Below, piece by piece: positions 11,668 through 25,930 of a stretch of 64,000 nucleotides of DNA. The notes under the pieces are model-generated. The model was not told where the DNA came from. It ran no database searches and worked only from the letters and a program-made list of their open reading frames with translations. Each line of letters begins with the position of its first letter. Position 1 is the stretch's first letter. A program made the position numbers and the translations under genes. The stretch comes from Rotaria sp. Silwood1. Taxonomy: Eukaryota; Rotifera; Eurotatoria; Philodinida; Philodinidae. The stretch spans positions 2,718,621-2,782,620 of the forward strand of contig CAJNOP010000004.1 of assembly GCA_905250075.1 (NCBI GenBank), given 5' to 3'.

Positions 11668-12960
11668 TCATATAAAACGTTCGAATGAAATTATAAATAA
11701 TATACTAAAAGAATATATAATTCTCCATATTGAATAATTGAAATAAGAAGCTTGATTACATGCATCTTTATCGCATATATGTAAACAACCTCGAAGTCGT
11801 TGACTTTTATCAATCCAATCAAGTTTAAGAAGACCACAATGACTAGCACGAGTTATTTCATTATCATCAGCTTCATCTCGAGCACATGTTCGATACATAT
11901 ATTGAACAGGAATAGATGCTAGAAATAATCAATATTTATTCTTATAACCAAAAGAATATGAATTAAGGGTGGTATCACCTTCTCTCCGTTGTCTGAAGAA
12001 CGGATCATCCGAAGAATTTTAAATTTTCAGTACAGACAGGTCTTGACATGTAGAGCAAAAGTTGTCATAGACTCAAAGTTCCCTAATGCTATCTTCTATA
12101 AGATACTGGGATTAAAAATAGCCTTTCCATTTTTCTGAGATGTTATGTTTGATCGATAAGCTGAGGTTACGTTTCAGGCACTAAACAACAGTTTGAGATA
12201 GGTATTTTTTAATTTTTATCCTTCGAATAAAAAAGCCAAGTATCGAAGGTACCCAAAAAACAATGCTGTTTTCTAATAGAGTTTTTATTATAAGAGCTAC
12301 CAAAAATCAGTAGAACAGTATTTTTGGAACCAAAGAAAAAAAATACCCATCCTAAATAGCGTATCGTACATGTGACAAAAGTTTCAACTCAATTTGTCAT
12401 ATTAGACTGGAGAGATAAGAGTGTGTCTGCACTTGTTTTTCATAGAAAACTTGATTTGATATTAACACGAAACGATGTACAGTTTCCACTATGTTCGTTA
12501 AATAAAATTGAAATGTACTTATTAAATAAATACTATTTCACACTATACGATAGTCATAGAAAAAAGAAGGTAAAAGTTTTGGGTCAGAAATGGGGATGAT
12601 ACTCTTAGATTAATCAAATAAAAATTCACCTCTAGAACGGGCCACTAGTTTAATACAATGTGTTGCAGGAAATAAACCTTTACGTCCACGTAAATTGGTT
12701 AAACATGGAGCATAAAGAAACGATGATTTACCGGTTACATCACCCTGAAATGTATCTTCACATGATGGATTACTTCCATTAATTGACAAACATTTATAAC
12801 ACGATATCGAGAATACTAAATGATAATAATTTAATATTTTTTTTTTCTCAATAAATAATTAATATTTTTGAAAATTATAACAATACTTACCAGTATCGAT
12901 GAAAAAAATCATAATGAATATAGAAGCAGAAAAATTCTGGTTTATTATCTTATTTGTCAT
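11668..12960 (-). CDS. Ly6/UPAR (three-finger) quiver-like secreted or GPI-anchored protein, three exons
   Basis: Exons 12960-12891, 12815-12630 and 11918-11668 join in phase to 168 aa. Exon 1 is a signal peptide (FSASIFIMIFF core). The mature part begins ISCYKCLSINGSNPSCED, then GRKGLFPATHCIK, MYRTCARDE, ASHCG, RGCLHICDKDACN. The paired cysteines and the closing CxxxxCN are typical of Ly6/three-finger proteins, and the GR-GLFPA-CIK block fits the quiver/sleepless-like branch as I remember it. After the last Cys-Asn comes a hydrophobic tail (YSFSILFIIS) of GPI-attachment type. Relatives tune ion channels or receptors at the cell surface, but the partner here is unknown. Intron 2 is long (711 bp). 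The plus ORF at 12372-12599 inside it is not supported. Confidence 0.82.
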
Positions 12961-13508
12961 TCCAATATAGATATGTCGCTTTGATGGAGTAACTCTCACT
13001 CTCCCTATACATATATATAGAATTGATCTGTGCAGCCATAATGCTTTTGTTGATTCTTTCTCTCATCTGCATGATTCTGGTACATGAATGATTAAGCTGA
13101 CATACCAGTGTTAATGATCAACAACATATGAATACGTATAAGAAAGCCCACTTATCGAGCCAGATATGATGTATATATATATTACAACCACATGGTACAT
13201 CATGTGTTGATGACGGACAAGAATAATAATGATGATTACAATGAAACTATTGACTAAGACATTATTTCTCAAAGTTAGAGTATATTCTAAATTATAATCA
13301 TTAACATATATATATATATGTATTGGTTTCTGATCAAATTTATGACATACTCCATTTTGAAGGAAAAATAGCTTCGATATTAATAGGACATATGTTCATT
13401 GCTTATTATCAATTATAATGACCGATTATATGTTCAAATTATGATAAAATTTTATTCAAAATCAAAACAAACAAAAGTCTTAATAATATAATAACAAAAC
13501 ATTGTTTC
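12961..13508. other. Intergenic spacer between two minus-strand genes
   Basis: Contains short TA-rich microsatellites (about 13154-13163 and 13306-13320). It holds the promoter side of the Ly6-like gene and the 3' end of the glycosyltransferase. No other feature is seen. Confidence 0.45.
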
Positions 13509-14801
13509 TTAACATTGACCATAAGGATATCGATCATAATCACCTGGACCACGTATGTTTTTTATTCCATCACAGTATAAATATAAATTGTCATAAGGGT
13601 TTAATCGACGCATATTTGCCCAAAAGCTAGATCAAATCAAAATTTTACATATTAACAAAATTTAAACAGTAAAAAAAGAAAATCAAACTAACCTAAAAGC
13701 ACTTTTACTCATAATCAAAGTATGACAATGTGAAATCATATAAAAATCTAATATTGTTTTTTCAAGTCCATCACATGCTAATTTTTTTCCTGAACGATCA
13801 ATATGTCGTATAATACCATCAATTGTTAATAAACGTGAACGAAATAATTTTCTTGCATATGATTGTACTTCTTCTGAATCTGTAGAAATAAATACTAAGT
13901 CATTTGATTTCGATATATTTTTTAAAAATCCTATTACACTTGTATTCATACGTTCACGTTTAGGAAAAATAACATCATTTGGATTTGATGGATTTTTTCC
14001 AATACGTATATGTGCACAATAAAGTGATTTTGATTGAATTTTTTCTGATATTTCATTCATATGTGATTGTGGATGAGATTTTAATTTAAATAATAATTCA
14101 TATATTAATGTAAATATTGTATGAATAAATAATTTTGAACGATGTAAACCATATTGTAAATGAAGTATACGATAAAAATCATCACGCCATAATAATAATG
14201 AATAATAAGCTAAATCTTTAACTTTAAAATAAATTATATCAATATTTTCCCACAGTAAAACTTCACCATAATCTTTATCCGATGCAGTAAGATTACTTAC
14301 TGTAACATTTGTTCGTTTTGAAAGATTTTTTACTGTTTGATTCCATTTTATAAAATTTGGCTCTAATAAATGTGTTATTGGACAAGGCCATGTCATATTT
14401 ATAATAAAAGTACGATTTAATACCAATGATAATAAATAAGCACCAACTATTTTTCGTGTTCGATCACCCCAGCCACCACATGGTTGATTACATGTATAAA
14501 TTAGATATTTTGTTGATATTATAGGTTTAGCTAAACGAATCAGGTTAACATGACGAGATTCATATTTTTGTAAAAGTGGTTGACGATGAATACGTAATAG
14601 AAGTGATTTATCATATGGATTTGGGACTTTTTGTTGTTTTTTGTGTAGACGAGATGAGAAAACAATCTTTTTACAAGGTGGAAACCAACAATAATGATGA
14701 ACAGAAGATGATGAAAAATATAAAATTTGACTAATAAAAATTAAAAACCAAACGAGAAAACCGATTAGCATATATATGTAAAGTCGTTGATATCGACCCA
14801 T
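13509..14801 (-). CDS. Type II membrane glycosyltransferase, fucosyltransferase (NodZ/FUT8/O-FucT) clan-like
   Basis: Exons 14801-13693 and 13626-13509 join in phase 2 to 408 aa. A single N-terminal membrane anchor (about residues 10-30, MLIGFLVWFLIFISQILYF) after a short basic cytosolic tail gives Golgi type II topology. The CGGWGDRTRKIVGAYLLSLV block (about 104-123) resembles the GG-GDR entry motif of GDP-fucose-using transferases. A later YCAHIRIG block and LVFISTDSEEV, then SKSAFSFWANMRR across the splice site, fit the C-terminal nucleotide-sugar half. Several N-x-S/T sequons suggest a glycosylated lumenal domain. The acceptor and the exact GT family cannot be named. The small second exon restores the C-terminal motif that a single-exon reading would lose. 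Confidence 0.72.
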
Positions 14802-17800
14802 GGAGAATAGTTATCCAATAACACCATTGAGAAATATAAATGATCGAATAATAATCAAATAGTTATGATGATGTCCTCAAACGAGAATGAATAAGAGAAA
14901 GTCGAATAATAATTTTTAAAAAAAGGTGATATCATATATCAAAGAAATTGAAACCAACATGCTACTCATTATATTCGATCATGACAACTTTATTTTGTCT
15001 TAGACACTGACTAGTCGTCGCTTAACGCTATTTTTTTTTAACAATCTCGAAGTTTTTGGTTTTATAATAATCATATTTAAATACAAAGAAGTCTTGTTTT
15101 TCAATCAAATTTAAAATTATGTACTATGTATTTTTATGTGTAGGTGTTTTTTTTTGTCTCGCAGAAATTAATTGTTATTTAAAAGTAAAAAATAGTTTAA
15201 TTCTCAAACTCATATCCTCAGCAGTATATCAGATGTGTCATCGATCGAATGGTAAAAATATTTACAAACAAATGTCTACTATTATACTTCTATCGAATAA
15301 AATCTTGTCAACTTACTCTGTTTTTTTTTGATTGGTGGTACAAAAAAAACAACTATGTAACTTATTATGATTATATTGAATTATTGAATTGAGGGACTTT
15401 TTTTAATCGAGAAACTACAACGAAAATAGAATATTGTACACCAATCAAATGAAAAAATAAGGTATAGTCTATGTAAGGATGTATGCTATTCGATTCAAGA
15501 CGAATATTGAAGAAAGAACAGTATTCAAGCCCCCTTTTATATATATAAATACATAAAATCGACGAACAAGATTGTATATATACCATAGAATAAGAAATGG
15601 ATGAACTCGTATTTATATTGTGACACAGCACATGAGAAAGAGAACGAATGATCGTCAAGAATTCGATTTTTTTTTTCCTTCCATTCTGTACTGTTTTATG
15701 TTTTTTTCGGTTCGATTACATTGACTGAAGCGACAATAAACCACACTTTATTTATTACTCTCTATTTTGACATGTTTTCATTATAAAGACAGATCAAATT
15801 TTCAGTTAGATCAATTTCTCATCGAGTTCGTTTTTTGAAATGCTTAAAAAAATAGAATCGAAATACTTTTTGTACATTTATTATTTTTTATGTATCATAT
15901 GTTATACATCATATTTATTGTAATCGAAGAATAATCATAATTAAATCAATTATTTTTGAAATGTAAAATCTAATATGACAATATTCCATTTTACTCTTAA
16001 TAATTTAAAATTGATTTCCATGGAGATAAGAATTGGAATCCATATAGTTGCACTGTCTTTGTTTGTCTTACAACCAAATAATTGCGCATTTTTTTTTTGT
16101 AAAATCTCATTGAATTTCTTTCACTTTCACATTTAAATCAAACGGCAAATAGTTTAAATAAAGATAGCACAACTTGATTTTTTTTATTGATCGCGCTCCA
16201 AATTTTACGATGGATATCTTCAAGACTTAAATCAAATTTGTTCTCATTTGAATTAATATTGAGATTGTCTATAATACAAAAGAATATCTAAAGAGCTAAG
16301 ACTAAAATATATTTACATTTGTTGTTTGCTCGTAAGACACATTATTTTTCTTGCATTATCAGTATCAATTAAGAGTCGACAGTTACAGGTCTGGTTCGGT
16401 TTTGAGTCTAAAGATTTACATTTTTCATAATTAATCTGTAAAATAGTTGCTCTTCTTTTTCAAGTTTAATGTCATTTACATAAATAAATAATGCTCATTG
16501 AGATTCGACTCGTTTGGCCTTTGACTGACAGGATGAAGATATGCGTATAAGAGCATTCAGGTATAAGCATGCATTAAAAATATTCTAAAGGGAAAAAAAT
16601 ATTTTTTTCATGCATGTAGTCTTGATTAAAGTTTTAGAGAAATTATTTCGAGCTTAACACCTTACAGTTAAAGTTTCAGGTCGCTCCATTGAATGTATGA
16701 AGAGTTATTTTTAGATTATGAGTCAAATTTAGATTTTCGTGTGTCCCAAATTTCTACTTCATTTCAAATAGTAGAAAGTTCGGGTTATTTTTCCAAATGT
16801 AGTCAAGGTATGTCGCTACAACTTAAGAAAGCCTAAATTTTCAATTCTCTGATAAAATGTGGAAAATTCAGGAGGTGTAGGTCTAGAGCAGTTATTTTTT
16901 TAATAAAAATTAAAGGGAATGTTAAAAGTTCGGACTCCATTAAATTGTAGAACTAATTTTTGCTTTCATTTTGACAACAAGTCTACCTTTCTAGCATTTA
17001 AAATGGGGAAGAAGTCCAGGACGAACGGAAGCATTAAAATTCAAAATTTTACTATGAAAAAAGCACAAAGTAAGTTTCAGCACTGAAAAACAAGACTTTT
17101 CCTCTATAAACTGATATACAAAGAATTTTTGAGTAATCTGTCATAGATCAACGATTAGATCGATTCACATAAACACATATAAAGATGTACACGAAAATGT
17201 TCTATTGTCTTCATATGAACACATTACGTCTACCGATTATTCTAAATTGATATACATTCTGTAGAAGCAGCACTTTCAAATTATCTAAACTACTTCAAAA
17301 CATGTTATAATTCTCATTATTCAGAACGTGATAAAGAAAAGTTTATTAAAAATACAACAAATGAAACAATGATTCATAGCCTATTCTACATCAGTGGAAT
17401 AATAGTGAAAAATCTTTGACTAATTACTCTGCCAATATATGCATGGTTACGGATCAATGTTTATTACTTTCATGTCATTCTATGATTTTTCGTGTACGCA
17501 TGATGTATTCACTTATCATCCTTAGCAATGCATGATAGTCATGTTTATCACGACCAAAAGTCAACATAGAAGTTTGAAAAATTTTGAACATCAAACTTTT
17601 TAGAAAAAACTTCTATTTTCTTTTGTGTGAAGGTTCAGAAAAACCTATGTTATATCCTTAAATCTCATCATGAAATAGATGAAATTATAGTGCATTCAAG
17701 AGTAGACACTTGAGGATACAGGTGTGAGTTTCGATGCTCACACACAGTGACACTCACAATCACAATCACACACTCTTCAAAAAGAGTACATGTACATAGC

Positions 17801-18168
17801 AAAGAGGATTCATGACTCATATTTTATTGTAATTAAATTGTGTTTGATTCTTTTGAACATTATTATTATAATAGAAAATGTTCTCAATTCTTTAAATGTA
17901 TAGGAAAGATTTAAAATATGAAAACAAAAATATTAATTTAGAATAGATTATGAAGATAAATTGAAATTTCAAAATCATTCATTGATCTGTAATTGTTTTT
18001 GAATTTTTGTTCGCATTATCTTCGATATTTTGTATTAAAAAAAGCATTTTGTTTGGTATATCTACTCAATGAATGATGAAAAAGATAAAAGGAACATTCT
18101 AAAGTACTCTGATCTACTCATCATGATTCAATAGTTGATGATTTGTTGTTTTTTCTTCTTTTTTTTCA
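14802..18168. other. Gene-free stretch with diverged direct repeats
   Basis: No gene supported. At about 16660-17090 several segments begin with related aaagttc(a/g)gg-type sequence followed by similar text (near 16671, 16775, 16861, 16925 and 17065), suggesting an old, irregular tandem array. A small CA/CACAAT-rich microsatellite lies at about 17735-17775. The 15119-15331 and 15371-15658 ORFs have no coding character. Confidence 0.4.
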
Positions 18169-18800
18169 ATGAAATATTCTTATGTTAATTGTACCCATAA
18201 TCAATGTCATCAATATATTGGTTTCGTTTCACTAATGGTAAAATCAAAAACTTGCAAAACATTGTTATTTCCTCTTTTATTTTCATTATATAAAAATTTT
18301 ATTTCATTTTGTGATCGACTTTTACAGAAGTCAGGTGATTTATTTTTGTCACAAAAAAATGAACGTAAATCATCAATTAATTTGACTCATTGATCAATTT
18401 GGTTCTAATGTTAGATCATTTGATCATGATGAAGTCATTCGTTTAGGCATTAATATTGATTTATATATATAATATATTCGAAGTATTCAAAATAAATATT
18501 ATTTCAATGAATTAATCGATTATGATCCGAATAATTCAGAATGACACGTTATTAAAATTAAATTGTAAGTTATCAATGGGTTTTCAATTCAGTGCTTTCA
18601 ATAAATGTTCATTTTCAAATGAAACAATTTCTTCATTAATATTTTCTCCTCAACGACTATCTGCAATACTTGAATTGACAAAAAAATATGACTAATCTAT
18701 CAAAGTATCATCATTTTCTTTCTTTTTCTATGGATAATAAAGATATTTTTCCACTATTAATCATAGATTATCATATCTTTGCTAATCATATTGATTACAA
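18169..18800 (+). pseudogene. Decayed coding-like stretch, unknown family
   Basis: The plus frame opens with ATG and 74 codons, then continues across a stop with further coding-like text, for example a stretch reading FGSNVRSFDHDEVIRLGI followed by a TAA. A further coding-like segment in another frame (SNETISSLIFSPQRLSAILE) ends in TGA. Codon choice resembles the real exons in this window, and the breaks look like single lesions rather than introns. I do not recognise the family. It could be an old gene relic or chance in AT-rich DNA. Confidence 0.28.
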
Positions 18801-21800
18801 TAACACTTTTTATTTACACACCCATTGCTCGTAACTATTGTTTCAAAAGAAACATGAAGACACTACATAAGTCTTTATCAAGAATAAATACGTCAAACTA
18901 TCCCATCGATATAGAAAGATAATTTTATTGTTGTTGTTTTTTTTAAGAAAAAGAACCTATCTGATAATGGTATAATTGTTTGTATTTCTACGTAAAGTCG
19001 AAAACAACAAAATTGAATGAGATGAAGAAATATACTAAAAACACGTTATTCTAGAGTTTCATCACTATCTAATAATACAATTTTTTCAAAGAATAAACTC
19101 ATTGATGACAGCAAACGAAATCCTAATATATATCACGATTGTCATCTTCATATAAAGACTCATTTTACTAAAAATCCTTCCTTTTTTTTCCTATAGAAAA
19201 GCATATGTACAACATTGCATACAAATAGTACGGAAATCAATTACAAATACAATTAATAGTGAAGATTGTAAGAGAACTTTTTTTTCACATGAGCCTCCAA
19301 AAAAAATCTATCAACACTTTTTTTTTAGTGATCGATAATACTCCTGATTATTTATGTTTCCTTGAATCACTTAATGAACACAATATTGATCATATGTTAA
19401 GTATGTCCAATAATTGACTGTATACTAAAAATGTACTGTTTGTAATATATTTTAATTTTAATAAGTAATTTCAAAACAAATGCATCAAAATCGAAAAGAA
19501 GAGCATAGTTAATCAAAAACTTAGTTTTGATCTTGGCTTAGCAGCTGGATTGTAATATTTTATTCTAACGTTGTTTTCAATTCAATATCAGATAGTTTTA
19601 ATTTATCAGAGGAAGACAATGATATGTACAATTTTTAATTTTAAATAAAATAGTTTGTTTTAAAGTGCTCAACAATTGTAACATTATTTCTTAGTCAGTA
19701 CAATTTAAATAAACATTTGTACAGTAGTTATTTATTGCTAATCAATAATAAATATATTAAAATAAAAAAACAAAATCCAGTTACCTATTTAATCTTTCTC
19801 AGAAAAAAATCAAGTGATATGAGCGAATATTTAGAATAGAACTGTATAACGAATGTAATCAATCAGATACAAAAAAAAAAGGTTCATCATAACGAGAAAC
19901 AAGAGACTTGAAAGTATTTGTAGATGATCTGTATGTTGAGAATCAACAGCGAAAAAAAAGGAAATATGCTTTATCATATGTAGATTAATGAGAATGGTCA
20001 AATGAAGAATAAACAGAAAATCACATAGAGAAATAATTTTTCTGATATTATCTGACTGACAAAAGTACAAAAAAAAAGAGATGATAATATGTTTTATTCA
20101 AACACCAATATCAACATCTGTTTGAAAGTAATACATATCATGTACATAATAATGAAATAATAAATTGAATAAGAAAATAGAAATTAACAGGAGTTCCTGG
20201 AGAAATCAATCAAAAATATAAGTACGTTTGGTTACACAGGTGTTTACAAAAAAACTTATACAAACCATCTTTTCTCTTTTTACTACTTTCTTTTCATGCA
20301 GAATAATTAAAATCTTTCCTTTGTAGATGATAAATTTTCGATGACTGTAGATTAAGAAACGACATTATCAATAATTATTTATGTTTCTTTTAGATATGAG
20401 ATCTTTAATTCTTTAATGCCTTTCTTATTTTAAAGATCATTTTATATTAAGTTTGCATTATTTGATGAGAAGCCTAAGTTCAGTTCTAGTTGTTCATCAT
20501 GTAATGATGGTTTCTCTGAGGACTATCTAATATAATATTAACAAATTGAAACTATCACATTCTATAGAACAGAAAGATGAAAATGATCGAGGATAATCTC
20601 TTAGGAGTACAAGACAAAATAAACTATTTCTCTTTTACTCGAAACGCAAGATAGATTTGCACCTACTACCTTCTCACTGATAAACAGTCTGTCCGTCCTG
20701 CATTCTCAAAGCAATCATTTCTTGAACTTTGACAAGATTAAGAATCTCATCCTCGAACTCTATCTTAATTTAACATGCCCAGTGAACGAGAACAACATAC
20801 TTTTACATATGTTTAGCAGGTGCACGAAACCTGTCAATATTGTTGGTTCATTGTATCAAATTCGACCATCCAAACATGTTTTCCCGCACATGTTCCATCT
20901 AATGACAATTTCGATTACAATGCCTATCAGTTCATCTCTATATAAGCATGTTTTCTCTTGATTCAAACTGATCAAGACATTTGCTTCAAACAAGATGGGA
21001 GATAGTCGATCGTAACATACGAATAGTTGGATTTTGTTGCAATAATATAAGATCTCTTTATTGTGAAACACGATCCACAAGCAATTCATAATTCTTGTTT
21101 CAAAATAAAATCAAGAATGGTCCAAAAGATTTGGATTCCTCTCTATTGATTGTCGTTGTTTATATAAAATACATACATTGATAGCTGACTGAAATGCACA
21201 GTTTTGTAGAGAAAGTTTAAAAGCTATCATCTCGCGAAAGTATATAGTTCGAATTATATCGAGATAATACACGGTTAGTTTCTTTATTAAATATGTCTAA
21301 GTATTTCACTTCTTACATTTTTTGGCAAAAGTAAAATTATTCTTACAATATCTTAGTGATTAAAGTTGAGTAAAATAGTTAATTCTAGACATTTTTACAT
21401 AACTCAGTAGACTTCGACAAGTTCTACAATTTTTATCCTGTTTCCAATATAAAACATGAAGAAAACCAGGCACATTAATAAAACTCTTCCATATGTTGCA
21501 GAAGAGAGTATGCTCAATATTCCATGACATTAATTGAGCGAATGATAAATGATGTTTCGAGATGTAGTATGACATACTAAAGCCGAAAATAACCTTTCCG
21601 AGTCATATGAACAGATGAAACGGTAGATCAACTAAAGTTATTAATAATTGAGTTTATTCTCTCTAATGCTGGATATATGAAATTTTTATTCATCTTTTTC
21701 GTTTCCTTTAAATTTGGTGTCGCTAGAAAACAATATTTCCCTTCAAATGTTACAAGAATATTTTGTGCTTGTAGAAAATGTAAGATGTAAAATGTTTAGT

Positions 21801-22897
21801 CATGGCCAACAAAACAATTATAACTTTTCATGATATCAATAGAATTCGAATGATTTTCTTTTTAAATTATTGATTCAATCTTTCTCTATAAATCTGTATA
21901 GTTCAGTCTACTATTTATGTATGTATTCCTTTAGATAACGTTATTTTACCGTAAGAATCGAAACTTTTGAGTCACTGTTTTATATCAGCATTCTACATTC
22001 AAATCAATTCTGCAATAAATTACTCTTCTGTCAAGAAAATGTATTTTTATGATCAAAAAACTGATTAGCATTCAAATAAAACAGTGCACATCATTAACTT
22101 GACATTATTTTATTCAACAATTTATCATATTTGATCTTAAATTAAATATATTCTGCTCCGCAACTTTAACTACGCACAAAATAGATATTAAACGAAATAA
22201 ATTAATAAGATTGAATATCTAAAGACATATTAATAGTATAAAATTTAACAAGAATTATTTATTCACTTGCTCAGACAAATATGATTATTAAGATAAAAAT
22301 TCTTTCATATCTATCTAATTTTTCATTCCATACAATTTAACGTACAAACAAAAATGTTTTATCAAGCCTACACAAATAGAGGCACATATATCTGCCCATC
22401 TGTGAAAATAAAAGAATATAATGGTATATATTATTTGTTTCTGTAATCGTTTTTCTTTTAATTATTGTTCTGATGCGTATGGCGCTGCTTGAATGAATAG
22501 ATTTTATTGTTATTGAAAAAAAATATGATTAACCTTGAAAAGCATCGAGTTGATAAAGTGCATCTTTAGATTTTCTCAAAATATTATAGATCAAAATACT
22601 AAAAAATATTCTCATAATTATTGAAAATTTTAATCGCTCTATGATATAATTGAAATATTTTTTTTATTAAGTAAATATTCTTATGACCAAAATATGCACT
22701 CATATATTCGAATTTCTTACATTTCAAGATGAATTAAATACAACAAATCCCAATATTTTTTTTATTCATTCCATTATCCCTGATAAATCTCATAATAAAA
22801 TACATAAAAACAAAAATAATCCATTAAGAACCATAAAAATAAACAAATAATAAGAATCAACCTTTTTTTTTTCATAATATTGGTACATACAACCAGT
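18801..22897. other. Gene-poor intergenic stretch
   Basis: About 4 kb with no supported intact gene. Around 20640-20960 base composition is less AT-rich and two overlapping frames give longer open stretches (for example NFDYNAYQF), perhaps a decayed gene, but both strands are open and I cannot choose between them. The remainder is AT-rich with homopolymers and holds the 3' flank of the SLC41 gene at its right end. Confidence 0.4.
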
Positions 22898-25152
22898 TTA
22901 TGCAAGCAGTAAAAAGACACATGTAAGCAGAGCAGTACCCAAAAGATCTCCCGTAGATGTTAAATACGGTATGCATACATTATCTGGATCTCTACGATGT
23001 CTCCAAACAAACGATACTATCCATTGAGCAATATAAAGAAGAACAGCTACCTATGAAATATTTGAAATAGTATTTTTTTTTATTAATGAAGAAAATTTCC
23101 TACTTGAATAAGTGCTGCGATCAGATAGAGAGAAATAAAAAGAAATGAAATTTGTATATGATTAGCAGCTAATTGCCAAATAATAAATAGGAATGTTAAA
23201 TGACCCGGTATAGCCATGAATAATAAAAGACGTACTATGCATGAAGCATTAGCTAAAAACATTTGGTATATATCTAGCTGATTTCATACTATATAGCACT
23301 GTATTCATACCTCTAGAACAAAACAATTTATATGGATTCGGACAATCTGTCGAAGCAGTATGTTGTTCATCATTTTGAAATTCTCCCGGTTTGCCTTGTT
23401 GATGAAGAGCAGTAGATAGTCGACTTGCTTGTACAGTTACTAGATTACCACATACACCTATCATACAATTAAATAAATGATTTTATTGATAAAAAAGATT
23501 CTTTTTTTTTTTTTTGGTTACCGTTCATCACAGGTTGAAAAACAATGATACCATGAAATGTTTGAACAGCAAAATCAAGAATTAAACCACCCGTACTAAA
23601 TCAACATTAATGAAACAATAATAATATAATCATGAATATCTACCTTGATATAAACATTGCAGCTATTATCGGTGACCTAAAAAAAATGATTTTTCTGATA
23701 AAATTTTTTTCCTAAATTTTTGTTTTCACATACCATCCATGGATAAGTACATCTTTAACATGTTCATTTCGAGCACAAATAATTGTCCAAATTGGTATTA
23801 GAGTTAAAAAAAACACTATTGTCATCATTAGTAACAATGAATGAAAATCTTGACATATCCAATTAGAAAAAAAAATATATATAAATATGTTATATGAAAA
23901 ATTTTACATACTAGTGATTTGAAATAAAAATTCACTAACACCAGCTAGAACAATAACAGTTGTAAGATCACCAAGTGATGCAGCCACTGGTGTAGCAATA
24001 TTATCTGGATTTATTTTACATTTATGAGATAAGACGATAACTATCATCATAACTACACCTGAAAATAAACATCAATAAGTTTTTGTATAAATTTTTAATA
24101 TAAACTACATCTATTTCTACATACCTAATACTGTTGAAGCAATTGTTGCTGTTGAAACACTACTACTGCATAAAATAAGAGCATATCGAATATTAAAATG
24201 ACCTTGTGATAACCAACTTATAAGAATTGATACAAGCGCAGCAAGAAAACCAATAACAATAGCTTGTAATTGTATTAAAACAACATTACCAATAAATAAA
24301 TCTTTAAATTTACATATTTTATCCATATTTCCAATATTTGCCTATATTTATAAAATGCAAAAAATAAAAAACAACAAGAAACAAATAATAAAACTTCAAA
24401 GCATACTTGTGTAGATAGACGAGAAGCTAATGTCATTTCTAAATTACCTTTTAAATCAAGTAAAGCTGGAACAAGTATATAAATTTCTGTTATTTCTTGA
24501 AATACTTTTAATTCCTAAAAATATTAAAATTAAAGTATAATCTACTGGATCTATTTTGTTCGACATATAGAATTTTTCTATCATTTTAAACTGAATAAAT
24601 TCTACTTTGTCAATTGTCATCATTGAAATTCCATACAACATAAAGAAGTGTGTTTTTATGTCATATCAAGTGAAAGGAACATGATGTTATTCTCTCTGAC
24701 ATTCTTTACGCTCTTTGAATTAGTATAATACAAGTATTGTTCGTTCTTCTTTTATTAAAATAAACTAATAAATCTACAGGAAGTTGAAGATTTCTTCCAA
24801 AGAATGTATTTCTTTAAGTGACAAAAATTCTCATGTATTGAAGATTGCTACAGTCATCATCTCTATTTTTTAGGTAATCTATCGAACTTATTTTTATCTT
24901 TTCATATAGGAACGTTTGTTCTGATATATAAATGGATACCTTCGTACGTTCAAGTAGAAGTCCTGCAGCAACCATACCAAATCCAGAAATCATAAACGGA
25001 AGAACAAGTTGTCTTGCTACAATATACCATTTTTCTTGATTATTATTATTATATACATTCAGTATAGGTTTTGTTTCATCATTTACAATTGATTTTTCTA
25101 TGTAAAATAAAAGATTTATCCGATATGGATTATATTCAATTTTCATCGACAT
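22898..25152 (-). CDS. SLC41-like: SLC41 family (MgtE-like) magnesium transporter, ten exons
   Basis: Exons, in gene order: 25152-24940, 24514-24407, 24341-24125, 24058-23912, 23848-23734, 23676-23644, 23595-23522, 23457-23311, 23252-23104 and 23050-22898. All phases agree and give 451 aa. Family signatures occur twice, as expected from the internal duplication of SLC41/Mgt[21 protein letters not shown] in the first half and [20 protein letters not shown] in the second. Others are [17 protein letters not shown] (TM1), [16 protein letters not shown] and [16 protein letters not shown] near the C-terminus. It is a multi-pass membrane protein moving Mg2+ across the plasma membrane. The start has an in-frame TAA directly upstream. 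The cytosolic N-terminus is short compared with vertebrate SLC41A1, so an unseen 5' exon is possible. Minus-strand neighbour, head to head with myosin VI. Confidence 0.93.
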
Positions 25153-25930
25153 TTACTTTTCTTTTCTTTATCTCAAAACTTATAATAAAAAGAACCGATA
25201 ATATCCGGACAAATATTCAAATTTTCACTATCACCATAAGCCGCCAACTTTGATATTTCTATATATGTTTAAAAAAAAATAATATACATATATACAAAAG
25301 CAAATCCAAAAATAATAATATTTCTATTCATATGTATGCTTTCACCTCTAGTCTAATATTAACTGTGTGGCCTTTGAAGAAAAATAACGGATGGTGCTGT
25401 TTTTCATTTTCTATCATCATATAAATTAGAAACTTGTTTGCCTATTAATGAAACGCAAAAATACCTTTTTCTTTTGCAGCTGTCGTTTGTTCATGCATCA
25501 TTAAAAATCAATCAATTAAACTTAAGAAAAGAATAGTTTTGCTTGAATTTAAAATGGGAACTACAAATCGATTAAGCGCCACAGTCAATAGTATACAATC
25601 TATTTGAAATTCTAAATCAATGTCAAATAAAGCTATACAGAAAACATTTTTTAAACAATATTCAATTTCAAAAAATATTAAAAAATTGCCTCTTTTATTT
25701 AATTTCTGTTCGATTGGTTCGTATCTATGAACCAATAGAAGATGTTAGTAAGTGTCACAACTAGAAGAAAAAAAAAAGTCTAATGATGATATGTTTACTC
25801 AGATATCAGTCGGGCGTGTTTTACTCTCGTTCGATCAATATTTACTTCTGTTCTTACTTCGACATTCTATGTATATTTTAGATATATTTTATTGTACTAG
25901 TGAAAATTGTAGCCATTTGAAATCTTTAAT
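25153..25930. promoter_or_regulatory. Shared divergent promoter region of SLC41-like and MYO6
   Basis: A 778-bp spacer between two genes transcribed away from each other. It must contain both 5' regions unless distal leader exons exist. AT-rich, with no clear TATA or CpG-type element visible. The ORFs at 25508-25735 (minus) and 25752-26003 (plus) are unsupported, and the latter overlaps MYO6 exon 1 in a wrong frame. Confidence 0.45.
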
